Position numbers and translations under genes: made by a program
The notes under the pieces: generated by a model
Databases searched by the model: none
The model's input: the letters and a program-made list of their open reading frames with translations, nothing else
Told to the model about the DNA's origin: nothing
Origin: Halomarina salina
GTDB lineage: Archaea; Halobacteriota; Halobacteria; Halobacteriales; Haloarculaceae
Assembly: GCF_023074835.1 (NCBI RefSeq)
Contig: NZ_JALLGW010000001.1
Coordinates: 2,356,001-2,420,000 of the forward strand
Length of the DNA stretch: 64,000 bases
Reading direction: 5' to 3'
Shown: piece by piece, positions 23,487-32,289 of the stretch
Layout of the letters: each line of letters starts with the position of its first letter
Numbering within the stretch: position 1 is the stretch's first letter

Positions 23487-25154
23487 TCACTCCTCCTCGT
23501 CGTCGTCTCGGAGCTTCCGCCGCTGTATCTTCCCGGTCGTCGTCTGCGGGAGTTCGTCGACGAACTCGACCTCGCGGGGGTACTCGTACTTCGCCAGGCC
23601 GTCGCGCACGCGGTCCTGAATCGCCTCGCGGAGGTGGTCGTCGCCCGTGACGTCCTCGACCGGCTGGACGAACGCCTTGATGCGCTCGCCGCGAGTCTCG
23701 TCGGGGACGCCGACGACGCCCACCTGGGCCACGTCGGAGTGGTCGAGGATGGCGTTCTCCACCTCGCCGGGGCCGACGCGGTAGCCGCTGGTGATGATGA
23801 CGTCGTCGTCGCGGGACTTGAACCAGCAGTAGCCGTCCTCGTCGCGCCGTCCGAGGTCGCCGGTGCGGTGCCACTCCTCGCCGTCGGGGTCGGTCACGGT
23901 CGCCGCGGCGGTCTTCTCGGGCGCGTTCCAGTACTCCTGGAACACGACCGGGTCGCCCGCACGGCGGACGGCGAACTCGCCGACCTCGCCGCGAGCCTGC
24001 TCCTCACCCGTCTCGGGGTCGAGGACCGCCACGTCGTGGCCGGGGACGGGCTTCCCCATGCTCCCGGCCTCGGCGGGGAACCACTCCCGGCAGTTGGTCA
24101 CCAGCAGGTTCGCCTCGGTCTGGCCGTACAGTTCGTTGACGACCGTTCCCGACAGTTCCTCGTCGGCCCACGCCAGAATCTCGGCGGTGAGCGGCTCACC
24201 GCCCGAACAGATGGCGCGCAGCGAGAGGTCGTAGCGGTCGGCGGGCGCGTCGACGCGCATCATCATCCGGATGGCGGTCGGGGGGAGGAACGACCCCGTC
24301 ACGTCGAACTCCGCCAGCACCTCGAACGCCGTCTCCGGGTCGAACGTCCCCATCGGATAGCCGACGACCGGTTGGCCGTAGTGCAGCGCCGGGAAGAGAA
24401 GGTCCCCCAGCGCCCCGATCCACGCCCAGTCGGCGGGCGTCCAGTAGACCCCGTCCAGGTCGCGCTCGAAGTACATCGTGAACGCCGGGCAGTGGCCCGC
24501 CCAGAGACCGTGGCCGTGGAGGACCCCCTTCGGCGGTCCGGTCGAGCCGCTGGTGTAGAGGACGACGGCGGGCGTCTCGTGGTCCGTCTCGGCGATGGCG
24601 AACGCGTCGTCCGCGGCGAGGAGGTCCGCGAACGCGGTGGTCCCGTCGGTCGGTGTTCCAGCGTCCTCGAGGTCGCCGTCGGTCGCCTCGACGACGTGCG
24701 TCAGGTCGTCGAGGTCGTCGGCGACCGTCGCGACGGCGTCGCTCACCTGCGGGTCGGCCACCACCGCGGACGCGCCGCTGTCTCCCAGTCGGTAGCGCAG
24801 CGAATCGGGGCCGAACAGGACGGACAGCGGAATCGAGACGGCTCCGAGTTTCCAGCACGCGAGGTGGGTCAGGAGGTTCTCGGGGCGCTGTGGACAGACG
24901 ACGGCGACGCGGTCCCCCCGGCCGATGCCTCGCTCGCGCAGTCCGTTCGCGAGGCGGTTCGACAGGCGGTCGAGGTCGTCGAACGTGTACGTCTCGCGGC
25001 GGCCGTCCGGGTACGCCTGGAACAGCGCCGGGCGGTCGGTGTCCTCGTGCTTCCGGACCAGGTCGTGTGCGAGGTTGTAGCCGTCGGGGAACGACCACTC
25101 GAAGGAGTCGCGACACTCCTCGTAGCTCCCGTCGAGGGTGACGTGCCAGGCCAT
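23487..25154 (-). CDS. AMP-forming acyl-CoA synthetase (ACSM-like)
   Basis: The 555-residue enzyme carries the ANL superfamily core motifs: the P-loop YTSGSTGPPKGVLHGHG, the adenine-binding ELYGQTEANLL, WHRTGDLGRRDEDGYCWF, the hinge region SRDDDVIITSGYRVGPGEVE, and the catalytic lysine in TTTGKIQRRKLRD. The sequence style fits acetate/medium-chain acyl-CoA ligases. It activates a carboxylic acid with ATP and CoA. It is the last gene of a four-gene unit with an SSS symporter, 60 nt after the previous gene, suggesting uptake followed by activation of the same acid. Confidence 0.9.
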   Translation of the reverse strand: MAWHVTLDGSYEECRDSFEWSFPDGYNLAHDLVRKHEDTDRPALFQAYPDGRRETYTFDDLDRLSNRLANGLRERGIGRGDRVAVVCPQRPENLLTHLACWKLGAVSIPLSVLFGPDSLRYRLGDSGASAVVADPQVSDAVATVADDLDDLTHVVEATDGDLEDAGTPTDGTTAFADLLAADDAFAIAETDHETPAVVLYTSGSTGPPKGVLHGHGLWAGHCPAFTMYFERDLDGVYWTPADWAWIGALGDLLFPALHYGQPVVGYPMGTFDPETAFEVLAEFDVTGSFLPPTAIRMMMRVDAPADRYDLSLRAICSGGEPLTAEILAWADEELSGTVVNELYGQTEANLLVTNCREWFPAEAGSMGKPVPGHDVAVLDPETGEEQARGEVGEFAVRRAGDPVVFQEYWNAPEKTAAATVTDPDGEEWHRTGDLGRRDEDGYCWFKSRDDDVIITSGYRVGPGEVENAILDHSDVAQVGVVGVPDETRGERIKAFVQPVEDVTGDDHLREAIQDRVRDGLAKYEYPREVEFVDELPQTTTGKIQRRKLRDDDEEE

Positions 25155-25214
25155 ACCGTACGGCCACTCCCTGCGGGCAAGAATAGGTTCCGCCCCCGAC
25201 GGACCGCCCCCCGC

Positions 25215-25736
25215 TCAGAGGAACGCGAACCGCGGGACGGCGGTCGAGACGTCGACGGACGCGAACGCCTCCTCGTCGGCGAGCGAGGCGACGAACGCGC
25301 GTTGCTGGTCTCCGTTCGCCGTGTTCGACAGCGTCCACTCGTGGTGCTCGTCGTCGTCGGTCCACGCGAGGGTGAGGCGCGCGCGACGAGTGCGGGTGCC
25401 CTCCGTGAGCGCGATTCGCTCGACCGAACCGAGCGGGACCGCGTAGTTGCGCTCTTCGGCCGCCAGCGCCTCGTCGGGTGACCAGTCGTCGAGTTGCCCC
25501 CGGGTACGTTCGCCCATGTCGGCGCGCAGGAGCATCGAACTGAACGACTCGCCCGCGAAGCACCACACGAGTCGCTCGTCGGTCACCACCACCTCCCAGA
25601 ACTCCAGCGAGGTGGGGCGCTTGCGGAACCACTCGGTGAATCGACCGAGGACGCGTTCGTCGTCTACCGTCGACGGACGGTCGCGGTCGCTCGATTCCCC
25701 GACGGTCGGCGTCGCTGTCTCGCTGTCGGCCGTCAT
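25215..25736 (-). CDS. Acidic conserved hypothetical protein, possible PH-like domain
   Basis: The 173-residue soluble protein has an acidic disordered N-terminus (to about residue 30), then SLEFWEVVVTDERLVWCFAG and a second strand-rich region (NYAVPLGSVERIALTEGTRT, RRARLTLAWTDDDEHHEWTL) ending in a helix (QQRAFVASLADEEAF). The strand pattern and final helix resemble bacterial PH-like or GRAM-like domains, but this is a weak structural guess. Its start overlaps the SSS symporter stop by four bases, so it is part of that operon. Confidence 0.6.
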   Translation of the reverse strand: MTADSETATPTVGESSDRDRPSTVDDERVLGRFTEWFRKRPTSLEFWEVVVTDERLVWCFAGESFSSMLLRADMGERTRGQLDDWSPDEALAAEERNYAVPLGSVERIALTEGTRTRRARLTLAWTDDDEHHEWTLSNTANGDQQRAFVASLADEEAFASVDVSTAVPRFAFL

Positions 25737-27355
25737 CGTTCGATGAGCGCGGCGATGTCCGCCGGGACGCGGCTGTTCGACTGGGTGGCCAGCGAGACGA
25801 ACACGAACAGCGCGATGGCCAGCAGGAGCGCCGTCGCGCCGACCGGGACGCCGTTCATCGTACTGCTGTAGAACCCGCTGATGTCGCTCCCCGTCGCCTC
25901 GTACCCGGCCTGCGTGAGGATGCGCGGAATCGCGCTGAACACGAGGTTGAACCCCATCCCGCCCAGCGCGGCGGCGATAGCGCCGGCCGCCGTGGCTCCC
26001 TTCCAGTTCATCCCGAGCGCCGCGACGGGGAAGATGGCCGCGGCGAAGAACCCCCAGCCGATGGTGCCGAGGATGCCGACGAGTTCGCTGGAGAAGAACA
26101 CGACGAACGTCGACATGACGGTGAGGAAGGCGAGCGCGACCTGCGTGAGTCGGAGTTCTTGGCGGTCGCTCTCGACGTCGTAGAGGGGAAGACGGAGCCC
26201 TCGTCGTTTCAGCATCGACTCCAGCGCCTTCGGGATGTCCCGCGAGATGGCGGCCGCGCCGATGTTGAGGAACGAGTCACTGGTCGACATGATGGCCGCC
26301 AGCAGCGCCGCGAGGATGAGGCCCGCGACGACACCGGGCGTGTGTTCGAGGACGAACACCGGCCCGACGACCGAGGGGTCGACCTCGGCGACTTCGCCCG
26401 CGGCGACCATCGACCGCATCGACAGCCCCGTCGAGAGTGCGAGGAGACTGGAGACGGCGTACGAGAGCGCCGCGATGGGCGCGCCCCATCGCAGGATGCG
26501 CAGATTCCGGCTCATGTAGAACTTCGTGATGAGGTGTGGCTGCCCCGCCGCGCCGAGCGAGAACATGATCCACCAGCCCAGCCCCGTGAAGATGGGGACG
26601 GCGACGGCCGTCTCGGCACCGAGCGCCCCGAACGGCGTGACGAACGCCGGGTCCGCGGATTCGAGGTTCCGGAAGATGCTCTCGACGCCACCGCCGAACG
26701 AGACCGCGAAGAAGAACACTATGACCGCACCCGTGATCATCGTGATGGCCTGGACGAAGTCGGTCCAGACGCCCGCTATCATCCCGCCGAGCATGCTGTA
26801 CAGCAGGAGGATGAGCGCGCCGCCGAACAGCCCCCAGATGACCGGGATGCCGAAGATGGCGCGCATCACGTACTGGAGCGCCGCGAGGTTCGTCGCGAGG
26901 TACGCGATGACGCCGATGACGACGGCGATGCCCGTCAGCAGGCGCACCAGGTCGCTCTCGAAGCGCACGTACATCCCGTCGGCGAGCGTCAGCACGTCGC
27001 GGATGTCAGCGAGCAGGCGCATCCGCTTGGCCAGCAGGACCCACGTGACGAGGAAGCCCAGCGGCGCGGTGAGGAATATCCAGAACGACGTCGTCCCGTA
27101 CGCGTAGATGAGTTCGGGACCGCCGACGAAGCCGAACCCGGACTGGATGACCGAGAACGCCGTCAGCGCCAGCACCCACGTCCCGATGGACTTGCCCGTG
27201 ATGAGGAAGTCCTTCGTCGACGAGGTCTGCATGTACCCCCAGACGCCGATACCGAGCACCAGCAGGAGGTAGATGGACCCGAACAGCAACACGAACGGGT
27301 CGTCGGCGATGGGTATCTCCTGCAGCGGGAGGAGGTGTGCCGGTCCTGCCGTCAT
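25733..27355 (-). CDS. Sodium:solute symporter (SSS family)
   Basis: The 540-residue protein has about 13 hydrophobic segments. SSS signatures visible include FLITGKSIGTWVLALTAFSV near residue 50, LLYSMLGGMIAGVWTDFVQA near residue 185 and ILAALLAAIMSTSDSFLNIG near residue 355, where Ser/Thr residues line the sodium site. Family members import proline, pantothenate, acetate or other organic acids with sodium. It overlaps the upstream small membrane protein by one base and the downstream acidic protein by four. The acyl-CoA ligase in the same unit suggests an organic-acid substrate (inference). Confidence 0.9.
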   Translation of the reverse strand: MTAGPAHLLPLQEIPIADDPFVLLFGSIYLLLVLGIGVWGYMQTSSTKDFLITGKSIGTWVLALTAFSVIQSGFGFVGGPELIYAYGTTSFWIFLTAPLGFLVTWVLLAKRMRLLADIRDVLTLADGMYVRFESDLVRLLTGIAVVIGVIAYLATNLAALQYVMRAIFGIPVIWGLFGGALILLLYSMLGGMIAGVWTDFVQAITMITGAVIVFFFAVSFGGGVESIFRNLESADPAFVTPFGALGAETAVAVPIFTGLGWWIMFSLGAAGQPHLITKFYMSRNLRILRWGAPIAALSYAVSSLLALSTGLSMRSMVAAGEVAEVDPSVVGPVFVLEHTPGVVAGLILAALLAAIMSTSDSFLNIGAAAISRDIPKALESMLKRRGLRLPLYDVESDRQELRLTQVALAFLTVMSTFVVFFSSELVGILGTIGWGFFAAAIFPVAALGMNWKGATAAGAIAAALGGMGFNLVFSAIPRILTQAGYEATGSDISGFYSSTMNGVPVGATALLLAIALFVFVSLATQSNSRVPADIAALIER

Positions 27356-27828
27356 CAGTCGTCACCCCGCGTCGGGTCCTCGCTCGGCGTCAGCGGGTAG
27401 CGCCCGTCGGCCTGCGCGGCGCGTGCTTCGGCCATGATGTCGTCGACCACGTCGTCGCCGCCGATGGCGGGGAACAGCAGCGCGTAGTACACCGCGCCGA
27501 GCAGGGGGAGTATCCAGATGAAGACGAGGTACGACAGGGTCGCCTGTGGCATCCCGAGCGTGTAGGTGAACTCGCCGCTCCCGGGCGTCCACAGCAGCCA
27601 GATGGCGGACAGTCCGGCGACGAACGTCACGAGCAACCCCGCCCCCAGTCCGGCGTAGGGCGAGACGTCGAGTTCGCGGACCCCCCGTTCGGCCGACGAC
27701 GCGACGACGGTCGTGACGATGAGCAGCGCGGCGACGTACGAGAACACGCGATAGGTCCCCAGGACCGCGGTCACCAGCGCCGCGACCGACAACACCCCGA
27801 CCGTTGCCATCAGTGTATTCCGTGGCAT
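27355..27828 (-). CDS. Small membrane partner of the SSS symporter
   Basis: The 157-residue protein has four hydrophobic segments followed by a charged tail (DDIMAEARAAQADGRYPLTP). Its stop overlaps the symporter ATG by one base (TGATG). Short membrane proteins encoded directly before SSS symporters are known elsewhere, for example YhdT (DUF997) before PanF in Escherichia coli; I infer an analogous accessory role. I see no sequence motif that fixes the family. Confidence 0.7.
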   Translation of the reverse strand: MPRNTLMATVGVLSVAALVTAVLGTYRVFSYVAALLIVTTVVASSAERGVRELDVSPYAGLGAGLLVTFVAGLSAIWLLWTPGSGEFTYTLGMPQATLSYLVFIWILPLLGAVYYALLFPAIGGDDVVDDIMAEARAAQADGRYPLTPSEDPTRGDD

Positions 27829-27952
27829 GGGAGGTGGTCAGCCGCGTCGATTGTAAGATGGCGGGTTAACGTGTGAACCCACGCGGTAGCTATCAGGCGA
27901 CTAACCGCTTCCAGATGACGAATCAGGGGTGGCGAGTGCTACCGCCGACCCG

Positions 27953-29194
27953 TCACTCGTCGGTCGGCTGTGCGTGGGTCTCCGCGTCGTCGGGGTCGGT
28001 CTGCGGGCTGCTCGGGTGGTAGTCGGTGTCGTACTCGCCGGGTCGGTCGTCGAGGCGGTCGGGGTTGACGCGCCCGCCGAGGAGCATGAAGTCGAGGATG
28101 GTCAGGTGGAGCATCGCCTCGACGACGGGCACCGCACGTGGTGGGAGAACGGGGTCGTGACGGCCGACGACCTGGATGCGCTTCTCCTCGCCGCTCTCCC
28201 AGTCCACGGTGGTCTGCTCCTTCGGGATGGAGGTCGGGGCGTGCCACGTCACCTCGCCGTAGATGGGTTCGCCGGTGGTGATGCCGCCCTGGATGCCGCC
28301 GTGGTCGTTGCCGACGGGGGTCGGGTCGCCTCGCGCTCGCGGGTCGGTATCCTCCCCGCTCGCGTCGTCCGAGGCGCTTCGCGCCTCGCTAAACTCCCAG
28401 TCCTCGTTCCGGTCGATACCGGCCACCTCGCGGGCCTCGCGGCCGAGGCCGAACTCGAACGCCGTCGTCGCCGGAACCGACATCATCGCCTGCCCGAGAC
28501 GGGCGGGGAACGAGTCGAACCGCGGCGCGCCCAGCCCTCGGGGGACGCCCCGCGTCTCGAAGTAGATGGACCCGCCGATGGAGTCGCCCGCCTGCTGGTA
28601 CTCGTCGATGCGTTCGCGCATCGCCTCGGCCGTCTCGGGGTGAGCACAGCGGACCGGGTTCTCCTCGGTGTGTTCGACCATCTCCTCGAACGTCACGTCG
28701 GGCGCGACGATGTCGTCTATCTGGTTGACGTGGGCCTTCACCTCGACGCCGAACCGCTCGTTCACCTTCTTCGCGATGGCCCCCGCCGCGACCCAGTTGA
28801 CCGTCTCGCGGGCGCTGGAGCGACCGCCACCGCCCCAGTTGCGCGTCCCGAACTTCGCGGAGTAGGTGAAGTCGCCGTGGGACGGTCGGGGCGCGGTGAC
28901 GAACGGTTCGTACTTGCCCGACCGAGCGTCCTTGTTCTGGACGACCATCCCGACGGGCGTCCCCGTCGTGTAGCCGTCCTGAATCCCCGACTGAATCTCG
29001 ACGGCGTCGGGTTCGCCGCGGCTCGTGGTGATCATCGACTGGCCGGGTTTCCGTCGGTCGAGTTCCCGCTGCACGTCCTCCTCGGAGAGTTCGAGGCCCG
29101 CCGGGACGCCCGAGACGGTGACCCCCATCGCCTCCCCGTGACTCTCGCCGTAGGTAGTGACCCGGAACAACCGCCCGAACTCGTTGCCGTTCAT
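27953..29194 (-). CDS. aroC: Chorismate synthase
   Basis: The 413-residue enzyme converts 5-enolpyruvylshikimate-3-phosphate to chorismate using reduced FMN. Family signatures include RVTTYGESHGEAMGVTVSGV near the N-terminus, the FMN-binding RPSHGDFTYSAKFGTRNWGG and SSARETVNWVAAGAIAKKV, and NDHGGIQGGITTGEPI toward the C-terminus. An acidic insert of about 25 residues with SEARSASDDASGEDTDPRA and a hydrophilic tail are lineage-type additions. The start is MNGNEFGRLFR; an ATG eight codons upstream is an alternative. EPSP synthase, the preceding pathway step, is encoded about 3 kb away on the same strand. Confidence 0.95.
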   Translation of the reverse strand: MNGNEFGRLFRVTTYGESHGEAMGVTVSGVPAGLELSEEDVQRELDRRKPGQSMITTSRGEPDAVEIQSGIQDGYTTGTPVGMVVQNKDARSGKYEPFVTAPRPSHGDFTYSAKFGTRNWGGGGRSSARETVNWVAAGAIAKKVNERFGVEVKAHVNQIDDIVAPDVTFEEMVEHTEENPVRCAHPETAEAMRERIDEYQQAGDSIGGSIYFETRGVPRGLGAPRFDSFPARLGQAMMSVPATTAFEFGLGREAREVAGIDRNEDWEFSEARSASDDASGEDTDPRARGDPTPVGNDHGGIQGGITTGEPIYGEVTWHAPTSIPKEQTTVDWESGEEKRIQVVGRHDPVLPPRAVPVVEAMLHLTILDFMLLGGRVNPDRLDDRPGEYDTDYHPSSPQTDPDDAETHAQPTDE

Positions 29195-29345
29195 GTCCGT
29201 CGTGGGGTGCGGACCCATTTCAAGCGTGCGGATGGCACAGTGCGGTCGACCCCGCAGTCGCGCCGACCGGCTGTCCCGATTCTCCCGGCGTCTCGGTCCG
29301 GGACCGCTGCCCACGCATAAGTGGCCGGAGGCACACGACTCCGGT

Positions 29346-29570
29346 ATGGACGAGGTACTCGAAGCCGTCGACGTGGTGGCCGACTCGGGGTTCGAGGGCG
29401 TCGTGACGTGGCTGCTCCGTCTCGTCGGTCTGCTAGCCGTCCTCGCCGGACTCGGCCTGTGGCTGTTCACGGACATGGGGCTGCTGGTCGTCCCCGCGGT
29501 AGTACTGCTCGGTGGACTCGTCCTGCTGGTCGCACCGACCGTCCTGCTCGCACTCGCGGAACTGGCCTGA
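29346..29570 (+). CDS. Small membrane protein, two helices
   Basis: The 74-residue product starts MDEVLEAVDVVADSGFEG and has two hydrophobic stretches (LLRLVGLLAVLAGLGLWLFT and GLLVVPAVVLLGGLVLLVAP). It is divergent from aroC. No family is recognised, though similar short membrane proteins are frequent in haloarchaea. Confidence 0.55.
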   Translation: MDEVLEAVDVVADSGFEGVVTWLLRLVGLLAVLAGLGLWLFTDMGLLVVPAVVLLGGLVLLVAPTVLLALAELA

Positions 29571-29669
29571 AGCGAGTCGGGGAGGACGCCACCGAACGCG
29601 GAACGACCGCCCCGTCACACGCCCGGTCGTCGAACCGGTTGGGGAGTGGGGTCGCCTGCCGACGGCCGC

Positions 29670-29978
29670 TCACTCGCCGCGGGACTCTCGCTCGAACAGT
29701 TCGACCGTCCCCGCGCTGACGAGCACCGAGTATCCGCAGAAGGAGAACGAGAGCTGGACCGTCCCGACGGTCGCGGGTCGCCGGTCGGAGAACATCGACT
29801 CCATCGCGTCGACGGCGACGGCGTCACAGAGCAGTTCCGGCAACTCCAGTGGGTCCACCCCGGCCGCGTCCGCGACGGCAGAGACGACCGCGACGCTGTA
29901 CGGTTCGTCGGGGCCGACCTCGTAGGTCCACCCCTCCGTCTGTGTTCCGTCGTTTCGACACGAGTTCATCTCGACCAT
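29670..29978 (-). CDS. HalOD1 output-domain protein
   Basis: The 102-residue protein is a second free-standing HalOD1 domain: PYSVAVVSAVADAAGVDPLE, LCDAVAVDAMESMF and the last strands VQLSFSFCGYSVLVSAGTVE. The first 20 residues form a short extension (MVEMNSCRNDGTQTEG). A conspicuous A/T-rich stretch, aaattaaattctt, lies about 40 nt upstream and could be its promoter. Function unknown. Confidence 0.8.
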   Translation of the reverse strand: MVEMNSCRNDGTQTEGWTYEVGPDEPYSVAVVSAVADAAGVDPLELPELLCDAVAVDAMESMFSDRRPATVGTVQLSFSFCGYSVLVSAGTVELFERESRGE

Positions 29979-30148
29979 ACGTTCCGTGTGATGAATCGGA
30001 GTTCGGTCGTGGCAAATTAAATTCTTCTATCGAACAAACACTGTCGGGCAGTGCGTCGGACCCGTCGCGGTGTTGTCACTGCTCTCCTCCCGATTCGACG
30101 CGTCGCTCCGTCGCCCATCTCACCCGAACCTCTTTCGGGAGTGGCGCG

Positions 30149-31018
30149 ATGGAGACGGATATGGACGACGCCTCCGGTATCACCGTCGAACACCGACCGC
30201 CCGACGAGGTGTTCGCCGTCCTCGGCAACGAGACGCGCATCGACATCCTCCGCGCGTTCGCCGACGCGGACGGCCCGCTGACGTTCTCGGAACTCCGCGA
30301 AGCCGTCGGGATGCGCGACTCGGGACAGTTCAACTACCACCTCGGGAAACTCGTCGGGCCGTTCGTCCGGGAGAGCGAGGAGGGGGAGGGGTACGAACCG
30401 ACGCTCGCGGCGCTCCAGGTCGTCGGCGCGCTCGTCGCAGGGACGTACACCGCCGACGCGACCATCGACCCCATCGAGGTGGACGACCCCTGTCCGACCT
30501 GCGAGGAGCGACCACTCCTCGTCACCTTCGAGGACGACCAGGCGCACGTCACGTGCGAGCACTGCGACGAGTTCCAGAACTTCTACTCGTTCCCGCCGGG
30601 CACCATCGACCAGTACACCCGCGCGGAACTCCCGGAGGTGTTCGACCGCTGGCTCTGGACGCTGTTCCAGCGCATCACGGCGGGGTTCTGTGCGAACTGC
30701 GCCGGGCGGCTCTCCGGGCAGCTCCGCTCCGACGAGGAGCCACCGCGCGTCGAGTGGCGCTGTGACCGCTGTGGCGACCGAGCCATCGCCTCGCCGTCGA
30801 TGCCCGTCCTCTACCACGCCGCGACGCAGGGCTTTCTCTACGACCACGGCATCGACCCGACGACGACGCCGTCGTGGCGCATCGCCTCGAAACGCGACGT
30901 CGAGGTGGAGGCTACGGAGGAACAGGCGACGGTTCGTCTCGCCTTCGGGGGCGACACCCTGACCGGCTACGTCGACGCCGAGGGACGGGTCACGAGCGTC
31001 GAGCGCTCCGACCGGTAG
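30149..31018 (+). CDS. ArsR-type winged-helix regulator with zinc-ribbon sensor region
   Basis: The 289-residue protein starts with a winged HTH of the ArsR class (VFAVLGNETRIDILRAFADA, LTFSELREAVGMRDSGQFNY, HLGKLVGPFVRE). The C-terminal two thirds contains several cysteine pairs (CPTCEERP, CEHCDEFQ, CANCAGRL, CDRCGDRA), suggesting two zinc ribbons, followed by an all-beta segment. The architecture matches haloarchaeal transcription factors with a DUF7351-like C-terminal region. The ligand and targets are unknown. An alternative ATG four codons downstream would remove only METD. Confidence 0.8.
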   Translation: METDMDDASGITVEHRPPDEVFAVLGNETRIDILRAFADADGPLTFSELREAVGMRDSGQFNYHLGKLVGPFVRESEEGEGYEPTLAALQVVGALVAGTYTADATIDPIEVDDPCPTCEERPLLVTFEDDQAHVTCEHCDEFQNFYSFPPGTIDQYTRAELPEVFDRWLWTLFQRITAGFCANCAGRLSGQLRSDEEPPRVEWRCDRCGDRAIASPSMPVLYHAATQGFLYDHGIDPTTTPSWRIASKRDVEVEATEEQATVRLAFGGDTLTGYVDAEGRVTSVERSDR

Positions 31019-31037
31019 CCGGACACTCCACTCGACC

Positions 31038-32222
31038 CTACCACGCCCGTTCGAGCGTCTCGAGGATGGTCTCCTCGTCCGGGTCGAACCCGGACGGGGC
31101 GTTCGCCATGAAGTCGTCCTCGGCGGTCCGAGCGGCCACCCGCGGGAGCGCGTCCCGTTCGACCGCGTCCAGTTCGCGCAGTCGGTCTGGCAGTCCGAGT
31201 CCGTCGCGAACCTCGGCGACGGCGTCGACGACGGCACTGGCCGGGTCCCCCGCGTCGTCGACGCCGAGTGCCTCCGCCAGGAGGTCCCGTCGGCCGTCGA
31301 CCGCGTCGAACAGGAGTTCGAGCGCGGGCGGTGCCATCACGGCGTGCGCGAGGCCCTGCTGGACGCCCTCGTCACGGAGCCCGTGCCCGAACGCGTGGAC
31401 GACCGAGAGCAGTCGGGGGTTCGTCGTCGCACGCGGGTACTGGACGAGGAGGATGCCCGCGACGACCTGTTCCATCACTGCGTCGTCCGCGGGGTCACCG
31501 ATGGCGGGGAGCGCGTCGACGAGCAGTCGCAGTCCGCGCACCGCCGGCGCGTCGGTCAGGGGCGACGCCTGGCGCGCGTACAGCGCTTCGAGTCCCTTGT
31601 CGAACCCGTTCATCGCGGAGCCGACGAGCGCACCCGTCGGCGTCGTCTCGAAGACGTCCGGGTCGTACGCCAGCGCGTCCGGCATCAGGTCGGGGTCGGC
31701 GTACCCCGCTCCCAGCGCCTCGTCGCCGTCGTAGAAGGAGATCGAGCCCACCGTCGAGAGGTCCGCCCCGGCGAGCGTCGTCGGCACGGCGAGCAGCGGC
31801 GGGAGGTCGGCGTCCGGGCTCGGTATCGTCCCGTGCTCGACGACGTACTCCCGGAGGCCGTCGTAGTCGTGCCCCGACACCGAGACGGCCCGCAAGGCGC
31901 GGGCGACGTCGATGGTGGAGCCGCCGCCCACCGCGACCAGCGAGTCGGCGTCGTGTTCGGCCATCGCCGCGACGCCCTCCGTGACCGCCCGCGCGTCCTT
32001 GTCGGGGGTCGTGCCGTCGAACACGCCCGCCAGTCGGTCGCCGAGGCCCGCCCCGACCGGGTCCATCGTGTCGCGGTTCGCGCCGACGTTCGACCCGCAG
32101 ACGACGAGCGCACGCTCTCCGCCCGCCTCCTCGAGCAGGTCGCCGAGGTCGGCGACGCTGCCGCGTCCGAAGGTGATACGACCAGCCACGTTCTCGTAGC
32201 TGAACGGTTCGACGTTGTCCAT
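31038..32222 (-). CDS. Iron-containing (type III) alcohol dehydrogenase family protein
   Basis: The 394-residue enzyme shows the Rossmann-like segment VAVGGGSTIDVARALRAVSV and the metal region with NGFDKGLEALYARQ, SVVHAFGHGLRDEGVQQG and LAHAVM. Asp and His residues there match the iron or zinc ligands of type III alcohol dehydrogenases. These enzymes oxidise or reduce alcohols, glycerol or hydroxyacids with NAD(P). The start MDNVEPFSYENVAGRITFGR was preferred over an ATG 13 codons upstream. It is convergent with the regulator gene, with 19 nt between stops. Confidence 0.85.
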   Translation of the reverse strand: MDNVEPFSYENVAGRITFGRGSVADLGDLLEEAGGERALVVCGSNVGANRDTMDPVGAGLGDRLAGVFDGTTPDKDARAVTEGVAAMAEHDADSLVAVGGGSTIDVARALRAVSVSGHDYDGLREYVVEHGTIPSPDADLPPLLAVPTTLAGADLSTVGSISFYDGDEALGAGYADPDLMPDALAYDPDVFETTPTGALVGSAMNGFDKGLEALYARQASPLTDAPAVRGLRLLVDALPAIGDPADDAVMEQVVAGILLVQYPRATTNPRLLSVVHAFGHGLRDEGVQQGLAHAVMAPPALELLFDAVDGRRDLLAEALGVDDAGDPASAVVDAVAEVRDGLGLPDRLRELDAVERDALPRVAARTAEDDFMANAPSGFDPDEETILETLERAW

Positions 32223-32289
32223 GGTGGACGAACGGAATCGTCCGTGGTAAGCGTTGACCACTGGGCAGTCGTCGCCTTCTCGTGGAGTC

